Below are positions 1-4,629 of a stretch of 8,652 nt of DNA, piece after piece. Position numbers and translations under genes: made by a program. The stretch's first letter is position 1; the number at the start of each line of letters is the position of its first letter. The notes under the pieces are model-generated. The model was not told the origin of the DNA and ran no database searches. It worked only from the letters and a program-made list of their open reading frames with translations. The DNA comes from DATBAK01 sp036787815 (lineage in GTDB: Bacteria; Actinomycetota; Acidimicrobiia; IMCC26256; PALSA-610). The DNA lies in NCBI GenBank assembly GCA_036787815.1, contig DAIQOP010000163.1, forward strand, positions 1-8,652, in the 5' to 3' direction.

Positions 1-235
1 GCAGCCGCTCGAGGTCGGCGACGAGATCGCGTACCGATCCTCCGCTCTCCCGCCGGGCCTGCTCGGCCGAAAGGATCTCGAAGCGGCCCTGCGCCAGGCG
101 GCGCGTGTACGACACGGCGTTCTCGATCGCGCTGCACTCGGCGCGCATCTCCCGCAGGGCCTCGAGCTCGCGACCCGAGAGATCGGCTGAGTACTCGGGG
201 GCGACCAGACGCTCGATGCGTTGCGTTGCACTCAC
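1..235 (-). CDS. rsiG: RsiG-like c-di-GMP-responsive anti-sigma factor (partial, C-terminus beyond window)
   Basis: Only the first 78 residues are present, because the gene runs off the left edge. They read as a charged, mostly helical protein with no membrane segment. Residues 38-53 contain E-x3-S-x2-R-x3-Q-x3-E (E38, S42, R45, Q49, E53). This matches the c-di-GMP-binding signature E(x)3S(x)2R(x)3Q(x)3D of RsiG, with a conservative D-to-E change at the last position. In Streptomyces, RsiG with c-di-GMP holds the sporulation sigma factor WhiG inactive. Streptomyces RsiG has two copies of the motif, while deeper-branching Rubrobacter has one and works as a homodimer. One copy is visible here and a second could lie outside the window. 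The start is the GTG at 235, which has no clear Shine-Dalgarno sequence. The assignment rests on this one motif plus the helical character. The function is inferred, and a generic coiled-coil protein is the alternative. Confidence 0.65.
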   Translation of the reverse strand, partial: MSATQRIERLVAPEYSADLSGRELEALREMRAECSAIENAVSYTRRLAQGRFEILSAEQARRESGGSVRDLVADLERL

Positions 236-251
236 CTCGGGTGTTGCTCGT

Positions 252-263
252 GCCCGCGCGGGC
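252..263. promoter_or_regulatory. 12-bp perfect palindrome upstream of the rsiG-like gene
   Basis: GCCCGCGCGGGC is a perfect 12-bp palindrome that ends 17 bp before the GTG start of the rsiG-like gene. It could be an operator or a small hairpin in the leader. Runs of G and C make such palindromes fairly likely by chance in this genome, so a regulatory role is only a possibility. Confidence 0.2.
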
Positions 264-281
264 GGACCTGGTTGACGAGAG

Positions 282-302
282 GGGTCGACGGGCGGGCGAC
301 CC
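282..302 (-). terminator. Possible GC hairpin downstream of moaD
   Basis: GGGTCG (282-287) pairs with CGACCC (297-302) around a 9-nt loop, beginning 20 nt after the moaD stop on the minus strand. There is no T tract, so it would be a non-canonical actinobacterial terminator, or it may only attenuate read-through into the rsiG-like gene. Chance occurrence is quite possible. Confidence 0.25.
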
Positions 303-321
303 GATGCGAGCGGGCCGCGTT

Positions 322-591
322 TCAGGGTATCGCGACCCCGAGAGCGCCCCCGCTCACCGGGGGCAGGACCGCGACCTCGTCGCCCGCCGAGAGTGGCGAC
401 GCGTCGCCCGACGGGGGCTCGTCGCCGTTGATCCAGACTCGCGACGAGCCGAGCACCTCCGCGAACTCGGGCCCGTAGCGCTCGCGCGCGACACCGATGA
501 GCTCGCCCAACGTCGACGCTTCGACGATGTCGTCACGACGGCCCGCGGCCTCGCGCGCCCGGGCGAAGAGCAGCAGCCGGACCGTCGCCAC
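322..591 (-). CDS. moaD: MoaD/ThiS-family sulfur carrier with C-terminal extension
   Basis: This 89-residue ubiquitin-fold protein resembles MoaD, the small subunit of molybdopterin synthase. MoaD carries sulfur as a C-terminal thiocarboxylate for molybdenum cofactor synthesis in the cytoplasm. The N-terminal strand VRLLLFARARE, the WINGDEPP turn (53-60) and the closing GDEVAVLPPVSGG (70-82) are typical of the family. The odd point is that Gly81-Gly82 is not the end: ALGVAIP follows before the TGA. MoaE and the E1-like MoeB act on a free terminal Gly-Gly, so this protein would need trimming, or else has another use. The GTG start at 591 lies 5 nt after the stop of the DksA-like gene, so the two are probably co-transcribed. 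No other Moco genes lie in the window. ThiS or a CysO-like carrier is a less likely alternative. Confidence 0.8.
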   Translation of the reverse strand: MATVRLLLFARAREAAGRRDDIVEASTLGELIGVARERYGPEFAEVLGSSRVWINGDEPPSGDASPLSAGDEVAVLPPVSGGALGVAIP

Positions 592-596
592 CGGCT

Positions 597-959
597 CTAG
601 TCGCGGTGCGTGTCGACGTTGGTGCGGGCCGCCGGGATGGCGTCGAGGCGTGCGCGATCGATCGGCTCGCCGGTCACCTCGTCGATGCCGTACGTGCCTT
701 CGTCGAGCCGGGCGAGGGCAGCCTCGACCTCGGCCAGCTCGAGCTCGAGACCTTCGAGGATCGCGAGATCCTTCTCACGTTCCGGCAGCTCGCTGGCGAG
801 ATCGGCGGGGCGCTGGTCGGCCTCGCTCTGCTCACCGACGGGATCGCTCTCGTCCGGGCTCGCCTCGGAACGCAGGCCTTCGACGAGGTCCTGCAACTTC
901 GCCCGCTGTGCGTCGAGGCGCTCTCGGGCTGCTGCGATGTCGATCGGGGTGTCGTCCAT
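597..959 (-). CDS. DksA/TraR-family protein lacking the zinc-finger cysteines
   Basis: A 120-residue protein with the layout of the DksA/TraR family. It has a first helix (about 7-30), a loop with ADQRPADLASE (47-57, like the YxDNHPAD segment of Firmicutes YteA-type members), a second helix (about 58-87), and a C-terminal GTYGIDEVTGEPI...RLDAIPAAR region (88-112). Members with the C4 finger have cysteines spaced C-x2-C-x17-C-x2-C. Here those positions are D93, T96, N114 and T117, so no zinc can bind in the usual way. Relatives act in the RNA polymerase secondary channel with or without ppGpp. Whether this one does is inference. The ATG at 959 lies 6 nt behind a TAGCCT box and has no Shine-Dalgarno sequence. 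The upstream LON-domain gene ends 30 bp away, and moaD follows after 5 nt. Confidence 0.85.
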   Translation of the reverse strand: MDDTPIDIAAARERLDAQRAKLQDLVEGLRSEASPDESDPVGEQSEADQRPADLASELPEREKDLAILEGLELELAEVEAALARLDEGTYGIDEVTGEPIDRARLDAIPAARTNVDTHRD

Positions 960-965
960 GGACCG

Positions 966-971
966 AGGCTA
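966..971 (-). promoter_or_regulatory. Candidate -10 box (TAGCCT) of a leaderless promoter for the dksA-like gene
   Basis: On the minus strand TAGCCT fits the actinobacterial -10 pattern TANNNT and ends 6 nt before the ATG at 959. Transcription would therefore begin at or next to the start codon. No Shine-Dalgarno sequence is present and no convincing -35 is visible. The same hexamer occurs before the SDR gene at 4630. Confidence 0.45.
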
Positions 972-989
972 CCTACCCGCGAACGCGGA

Positions 990-1625
990 TCACGCCTCGC
1001 CCGACTCGCCGAGGCCGGCGCGGAAGACCGCGGCCGCGTCGGCGAGCAGCTCGCGCAGCGCGAGGAGGCGCGCGCCGGTGTCGGGCAGCTCGAGCACCCG
1101 TTGAGCGTCGAGCGGACCGAGCCTCGCGATGGCCGCCACCTCGAACGCCGCTTGCTCGGGATCGGGAGACACCTGGGCGATCGGCGCGCCGTCGAGGCCC
1201 TGCAAGCGCGCCGCGAGCGCGAGGACCCGTTGCAGGTCGTCGAGAACGACATCGACCATCGCGACGGCCGGCCCGGGCACGGGTGGCTCGGTCAGCTCGA
1301 CGACCTCCGCACGCGGATAGGGCTCGTCGGGCAACCAGCGCTGCACCCGGAAGCGCTGCACCCCCACCACGGCGAGCGCGTAGCGGCCGTCGGGCAGCTC
1401 CGAAGCCTGCACGACGTGGGCCATCGTCCCCACCTCGAAGCGCACGTCGCCGCCACCGACCTCGCTCCCGCGCTCGATGAGCACGACCCCGAACTCCTGG
1501 TCGCCCGCGAGGACGTCGCGCGTCATCGCCCGGTAGCGAGGTTCGAAGATGTGCAGCGGGAGCACGGAGTGTGGAAAGAGCACCGTCCCGAGCGGGAACA
1601 TCGGCGCGGTTCTCACCTTCACCAC
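990..1625 (-). CDS. Stand-alone LON N-terminal (substrate-binding) domain protein
   Basis: This 211-residue protein matches the N-terminal domain of Lon protease without the AAA+ and protease parts. The opening MFPLGTVLFPHSVLPLHIFEPRYR (9-32) is diagnostic. It is followed by RDVLAGDQEFGVVLIERGSEVGGGD and by GTMAHVVQASELPDGRYALAVVGVQRFRV, the PUA-like beta barrel, and then a helical C-terminal half. Such proteins are widespread in bacteria and are thought to bind peptides or unfolded proteins. Their exact role is not settled, and no catalytic residues are expected. The GTG at 1625 lies 6 nt after the stop of the SirB1 gene, suggesting coupling. The ATG at 1601, preceded by AAGGTGAG, is an alternative start that would remove 8 residues. 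Confidence 0.88.
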   Translation of the reverse strand: MVKVRTAPMFPLGTVLFPHSVLPLHIFEPRYRAMTRDVLAGDQEFGVVLIERGSEVGGGDVRFEVGTMAHVVQASELPDGRYALAVVGVQRFRVQRWLPDEPYPRAEVVELTEPPVPGPAVAMVDVVLDDLQRVLALAARLQGLDGAPIAQVSPDPEQAAFEVAAIARLGPLDAQRVLELPDTGARLLALRELLADAAAVFRAGLGESGEA

Positions 1626-1631
1626 CGGCGC

Positions 1632-2414
1632 TCAGTTCAGCCGGGCCCGCAACGCACGGGCTTCGTGGCGGAGGCGCACCGCCGCCGGGTCGGACACGGC
1701 ACACGCGAGACGGTCGAACTCGTCGGCCGCGACCGTGATGCGCCCGAGGTAGCCGAGCCGGCGCGCGAGCGCGACCCGCTCGACGATCGGGAGGCCCGCG
1801 ATCGAGAAATGGAGCGTCGCCATCCAGGTCGCGTGGACGGGGTCGCCGGCCAGCGCCGAGCGCTCGAGGTTCGCGAGCATGCGGGCGATGATGGCACGCG
1901 TGCCGACCGGGTCGAGCATGACCGGTGCGAACGCGTGGGCCGGGCCGACCGCGCGCGTGAAGATCGCTGCACACTCGTCGACGCCGAGCAGTGCGCCGGC
2001 CGAGAACGCGTCGCAGTAGACGCCCGGTCGTCGGGGATCGCCGACGAGGAAATGCCCCGGCATCCCGACACCGACCGCCTCGGCACCGACGCGGCGCGCG
2101 ACCTCGAGCATCACGACGGCCAACGTGATCGGGATGCCCAGCCGGCGCTCCAGCACGTCGTCGAGCAGTGAGTTCGCCGGATCGTCGTAGTGCTCGACGT
2201 TGCCGCGGAATCCTGCGACGGAGAACAGCTGGTGGCGCACGGCGTCGAAGGTCGAGTCGGCGCAGCCCGCGGCGAGGTCGTCGAGGCGGGCGGTCCAGTC
2301 CGCCGGGTCGAGGGCCGGGTGCACGTGCTTGGCGATGAGGAGCGCGGCCTCGTCGAGCGGCGGTTCGACCGTGATGTCGCCGACGAGTGACGCGAATCGA
2401 GCCGTCGGATCCAC
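1632..2414 (-). CDS. SirB1/transglutaminase-like family protein
   Basis: A 260-residue protein of the SirB1/YchA family (transglutaminase-like core followed by a helical, TPR-like tail). The segment NSLLDDVLERRLGIPITLAVVMLEVARRVG (81-110), followed by GVGMPGHFLV (115-124), is the family hallmark. The C-terminal part (about 165-255) is helical and ends at RARLN. The biochemical role of the family is unknown; relatives are often near release-factor or heme genes in Proteobacteria, which is not the case here. The frame stays open upstream to an ATG at 2489, but that would cover the promoter region of the divergent Fur gene and add an Arg-rich stretch unlike the family. I therefore start at the GTG at 2414 (VDPTARFASLV). 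This start also lacks a Shine-Dalgarno sequence; TATACC lies 8 nt before it. Confidence 0.85.
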   Translation of the reverse strand: MDPTARFASLVGDITVEPPLDEAALLIAKHVHPALDPADWTARLDDLAAGCADSTFDAVRHQLFSVAGFRGNVEHYDDPANSLLDDVLERRLGIPITLAVVMLEVARRVGAEAVGVGMPGHFLVGDPRRPGVYCDAFSAGALLGVDECAAIFTRAVGPAHAFAPVMLDPVGTRAIIARMLANLERSALAGDPVHATWMATLHFSIAGLPIVERVALARRLGYLGRITVAADEFDRLACAVSDPAAVRLRHEARALRARLN

Positions 2415-2465
2415 TCGGCAACGGTATAGCGCCGCACCGAACCGCGACCTGCGGTCGGGCGGACG

Positions 2466-2485
2466 ACCGGCCGCGACCCGCCGGT
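2466..2485. promoter_or_regulatory. Inverted repeat overlapping the fur-like gene promoter (possible operator)
   Basis: ACCGGC (2466-2471) and GCCGGT (2480-2485) form a perfect 6-bp inverted repeat with 8 nt between the arms. It ends on the first base of the proposed -10 box and lies where a regulator would block RNA polymerase. A second short repeat, CGACC-TGC-GGTCG, is at 2445-2457. Fur-family genes are often autoregulated, which makes this a candidate site, but short GC repeats are common by chance here and it does not resemble an AT-rich Fur or Zur box. Confidence 0.25.
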
Positions 2486-2490
2486 ACACT
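2485..2490 (+). promoter_or_regulatory. Candidate -10 box (TACACT) of a leaderless promoter for the fur-like gene
   Basis: TACACT fits TANNNT and ends 6 nt before the ATG at 2497, so transcription would start at about the initiation codon. There is no Shine-Dalgarno sequence. The surrounding GCCGGTACACTCCGGG closely resembles the region before the SDR gene at 7709. Confidence 0.5.
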
Positions 2491-2496
2491 CCGGGG

Positions 2497-2943
2497 ATGG
2501 CCGCCCCGCCGACCGACGACTGGCGCGGAGCAGCGACTGCGAACCTGGCGCGCGTCGGTCAGCGATTGACGCAGAAGCGAGCTTCGATCGTCGAGGTGCT
2601 CGCCGCGAGCGAGCGGCCCCTCACGATGCCCGAGATCCGCGAGCAACGCCCCGACCTCGCGCAGAGCTCGCTCTACCGCAACCTGGTGGTGCTCGAACAG
2701 GCCGAGGTCGTGCGGCGGGTCGTCACCCACGACGAGTTCGCCCGCTACGAGCTCGGCGAGGCGCTCACGGGCCACCATCATCACCTCGTGTGCTCCCGCT
2801 GCGGCCTCGTCGAAGACGTCCCCGCGTCGCCGGGTCTCGAGCGTTCGGTCGCCGCGGCCATGGCCGGCGCGGCCGAGGCCACGGGCTTTCGCATCGACCA
2901 CCATCGTCTCGACCTCATCGGCATCTGCCGCCGCTGCGCCTGA
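2497..2943 (+). CDS. Fur-family metalloregulator (Fur/Zur type)
   Basis: A 148-residue Fur-family repressor. A winged-helix DNA-binding domain covers about 15-85 (QRLTQKRASIVEVLAASERPLTMPEI, then SSLYRNLVVLEQAEVV as recognition region) and is followed by the dimerisation domain. Visible metal ligands are the HHHH cluster (93-96) and two structural zinc pairs, C99/C102 and C144/C147. E115 and H135/H136 are candidates for the sensing site. The metal cannot be read with confidence; the HHHHLVC..CG form occurs in Zur and in Fur and PerR relatives. The ATG at 2497 is chosen because the domain begins soon after it and a -10 box lies just upstream. Upstream in-frame codons overlap the SirB1 gene and its promoter. 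No transporter gene is adjacent, so the regulon is probably elsewhere. Confidence 0.93.
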   Translation: MAAPPTDDWRGAATANLARVGQRLTQKRASIVEVLAASERPLTMPEIREQRPDLAQSSLYRNLVVLEQAEVVRRVVTHDEFARYELGEALTGHHHHLVCSRCGLVEDVPASPGLERSVAAAMAGAAEATGFRIDHHRLDLIGICRRCA

Positions 2944-2958
2944 GGCTCGCGACCCGCA

Positions 2959-2972
2959 GCGGGCGTGCCCGC
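2959..2972. terminator. Candidate bidirectional terminator between convergent fur-like and SET genes
   Basis: GCGGGC-GT-GCCCGC forms a compact GC stem entirely within the 31-bp gap between the two convergent stop codons (TGA at 2941-2943, TAA at 2975-2977). It would stop transcription from both sides. No clear U tract follows on either strand. An alternative pairing, CCCGC-A-GCGGG (2953-2963), overlaps it. Confidence 0.45.
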
Positions 2973-2974
2973 CG

Positions 2975-3496
2975 TTACTGGCCCGTGCGCGGGGTTGCTT
3001 CGTCGGCGATGCGGTTCGCGAGGTACGACGAGAAGTAGCCGGCGTAGCGGGCCTGCAGCTCGGGGCGCTTCCAGTCGGCGCCGGTGACGAGCCCACGACA
3101 GCTCGGCGTGCCGCACTCGCAGACGAACTCGTCGTAGTCGTCGGCATCGCACATCGCGTAGTCGAAGCAGATCTCCTCGCCGGGCGCGATGTCGGTCATC
3201 GCCACCACCAGCATGTTGCCGAGGAGGCCGGCGTTCGGCTCGCACGAGTGGTTCGCGTAGTCGGCCGGCTCGAGCTGATCGCCGATGATCACGAGGTAGA
3301 GCCCGGAATCGATCTGGATCGAGTGCGACCGCCGGTGGCTGTCGAGCCGATCGAACTCCTCGCGCTCGCAGACCCGGCCCCCGAAGCCCGCGACGGTCTC
3401 CCCGCGGCCGATCGGCTCGACGGCGAAGATCCCCAGGCCCTTGCGCCCGGCGTCGCGTAGCTCCGCCCTCGGTGTCAACCACGACGTGCGACTCAC
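2975..3496 (-). CDS. SET-domain protein lysine methyltransferase
   Basis: A compact 173-residue protein made almost entirely of a SET domain plus a post-SET zinc motif. The N-terminal GRKGLGIFAVEPIGRGETV (17-35) is the SAM-binding start. NHSCEPN (82-88) forms the pseudoknot and binds SAM. GEEICFDYAM (106-115) holds the catalytic tyrosine. C126-x-C128-G-x3-C133 with C85 would hold the post-SET zinc. SET enzymes methylate lysine on proteins. The bacterial substrates of free-standing members are mostly unknown, with histone-like or ribosomal proteins as guesses. The start is the GTG at 3496, since GAGGAG lies 5 nt upstream. An ATG at 3501 reads only ATG-CCG-TGA and overlaps this start. The gene is divergent from map and convergent with the fur-like gene, so it is probably a single-gene unit. 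Confidence 0.9.
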   Translation of the reverse strand: MSRTSWLTPRAELRDAGRKGLGIFAVEPIGRGETVAGFGGRVCEREEFDRLDSHRRSHSIQIDSGLYLVIIGDQLEPADYANHSCEPNAGLLGNMLVVAMTDIAPGEEICFDYAMCDADDYDEFVCECGTPSCRGLVTGADWKRPELQARYAGYFSSYLANRIADEATPRTGQ

Positions 3497-3501
3497 GGCA
3501 T

Positions 3502-3507
3502 CTCCTC
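3502..3507 (-). promoter_or_regulatory. Shine-Dalgarno site deciding the SET gene start
   Basis: GAGGAG on the minus strand lies 5 nt before the GTG at 3496. It abuts the out-of-frame ATG at 3501, too close for that ATG to be used, so it selects the GTG. Confidence 0.7.
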
Positions 3508-3541
3508 GGGGGGGCGGGGACCGGCCAAGTTAGTTCGGGCG

Positions 3542-3547
3542 TACCCT
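3542..3547 (+). promoter_or_regulatory. Candidate -10 box for map
   Basis: TACCCT, in the context GTACCCT, fits the TANNNT pattern and the GTA(C/G)N(C/G)T form seen before several starts in this window. It would give a leader of roughly 60 nt, consistent with map having a Shine-Dalgarno sequence. No good -35 is seen. On the opposite strand TAACTT (3527-3532) could serve the SET gene. Confidence 0.3.
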
Positions 3548-3602
3548 GGATCGGCGCGCGTCACGCTGTCGGACGCGGCCCCGGAATCTGAGCGACAGCG
3601 AC

Positions 3603-3608
3603 GAAGGA
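3603..3608 (+). promoter_or_regulatory. Shine-Dalgarno site deciding the map start
   Basis: GAAGGA lies 9 nt before the GTG at 3618 and supports the long N-terminal form of the methionine aminopeptidase over internal starts. Confidence 0.6.
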
Positions 3609-3617
3609 CCGACAGCC

Positions 3618-4619
3618 GTGACGAAACGCCAACAGAAGCGCCGCCTCGATCGCCGACGCGACGCCGCAGGTTCGAGCGCGCCGGGCAGTCCGAACGCGCC
3701 GGGCGGGCCGGGCGCAGCGTCACCGCACCGGGCGCGCGTGCGCGCCGGGCGGCTGTCGCCCGAGCGACCGGTCCCCGCCACCATCCCCCGGCCGCCGTAC
3801 GCGCCCGGTGCGGGCGCGCTCGTCCCCTCGTTCCCTCCCGGCGAGCTGGCCGAGCGCATGCGCGCGGCGGGACACGCGGCGCGTGAGGTGCTCCTCGAGG
3901 TCGCACCGGCGGTCGTCCCGGGTGTCACCACCGACGAACTCGACGCGATCGTGCACGAAGCCTGCATCGCGCGGGGTGGGTACCCGAGCCCGCTCAACTA
4001 CCGCGGCTACCCGAAGTCGTTGTGCACGTCGGTCAACGAGGTGATCTGCCACGGCATCCCCGACGACCGGGCGCTGCTCGAAGACGACATCGTGAACTGC
4101 GACGTGACGATCTATCTCGACGGCGTCCACGGCGACCACAGCGAGACGTTCCTCGTCGGTGAGTGCGATCCCGAAGCCGCCCGGCTCGTGCAGGTCACGC
4201 GCGAGTGCCTGTGGCGCGGGATCGCCGCGGTGCATCCCGGCGAACGCGTGCACGAGATCGGCCGCGCCATCCAGGACCACGCGGAGGCGGCCGGGTTCGG
4301 TGTGGTGCGCATGTTCGTCGGGCACGGCGTCGGTCGCGAGTTCCACACCGCGCCGACGGTTCCCCACTACTACGACCCGCACGCCGACGGCATCCTCGAA
4401 CCCGGTGTCACCTTCACGATCGAGCCGATGATCACTGCCGGTTCGTACCAGGTCGGGCGCGTCTGGCCCGACGGATGGACCGCGGTCACCGCCGACCTGT
4501 CGCTCACCGCGCAGTTCGAGCACACGCTGATGGTCACGGCGTCGGGCGTCGAAGTGCTCACCCTGCTCCCGGGTGAGCCGTGGGAGCTCCCTCTCCGCGA
4601 CGCGGCCGCGCGCCGGTAG
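3618..4619 (+). CDS. map: Type I methionine aminopeptidase with N-terminal extension
   Basis: This cytosolic enzyme removes the initiator methionine from nascent proteins. All five metal ligands of the pita-bread fold are present: D162 (NCDVT), D173 (HGDHS), H236 (GHGVG), E269 (TIEPM) and E301 (FEHT). The conserved His is H145 (CHGIPDD). At 333 residues it is longer than the roughly 260-residue E. coli enzyme and the roughly 285-residue mycobacterial MapB. The extra length is mostly at the N-terminus: a basic start (MTKRQQKRRLDRRRD), a Pro/Ala/Gly-rich linker (16-45), and then RLSPERPVPATIPRPPYA (45-62). The last segment resembles the proline-rich linker of actinobacterial class 1c enzymes, thought to help ribosome contact. 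There is also a short C-terminal tail, PWELPLRDAAARR. The stop codon TAG at 4617 doubles as part of the promoter box of the next gene. Confidence 0.95.
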   Translation: MTKRQQKRRLDRRRDAAGSSAPGSPNAPGGPGAASPHRARVRAGRLSPERPVPATIPRPPYAPGAGALVPSFPPGELAERMRAAGHAAREVLLEVAPAVVPGVTTDELDAIVHEACIARGGYPSPLNYRGYPKSLCTSVNEVICHGIPDDRALLEDDIVNCDVTIYLDGVHGDHSETFLVGECDPEAARLVQVTRECLWRGIAAVHPGERVHEIGRAIQDHAEAAGFGVVRMFVGHGVGREFHTAPTVPHYYDPHADGILEPGVTFTIEPMITAGSYQVGRVWPDGWTAVTADLSLTAQFEHTLMVTASGVEVLTLLPGEPWELPLRDAAARR

Positions 4620-4622
4620 CCT
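4617..4622 (+). promoter_or_regulatory. Candidate -10 box (TAGCCT) of a leaderless promoter for the 4630 SDR gene
   Basis: TAGCCT, whose first three bases are the map stop codon, ends 7 nt before the GTG at 4630. It is identical to the hexamer before the dksA-like gene, and CCGG precedes it as at the fur-like promoter. No Shine-Dalgarno sequence is present. Read-through from map is an alternative way to transcribe this gene. Confidence 0.4.
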
Positions 4623-4629
4623 GCCGGCC

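Noticed and set aside
606..2171. Long plus-strand open frame (521 codons) across the minus-strand LON, DksA-like and SirB1 genes
   Set aside because: Antisense shadow: rich in Arg, His and Asp with no domain, while three recognisable proteins lie on the other strand.
2415..2489. ATG start at 2489 for the SirB1-type gene
   Set aside because: It would add 25 Arg-rich residues outside the family pattern and cover the Fur-gene control region. The GTG at 2414 fits better.
973..3147. Very long minus-strand open frame (724 codons)
   Set aside because: Arg/Ala/Pro-rich frame crossing three unrelated genes in the wrong frame, typical of high-GC DNA.
3493..3501. ATG at 3501 (minus) as the SET gene start or a regulatory mini-ORF (ATG-CCG-TGA)
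   Set aside because: Out of frame with the SET domain and directly abutting the Shine-Dalgarno sequence, so translation from it is unlikely.
4573..4629. ATG start at 4573 for the first SDR
   Set aside because: It lies inside map and adds non-family residues; the Rossmann fold begins right after the GTG at 4630.
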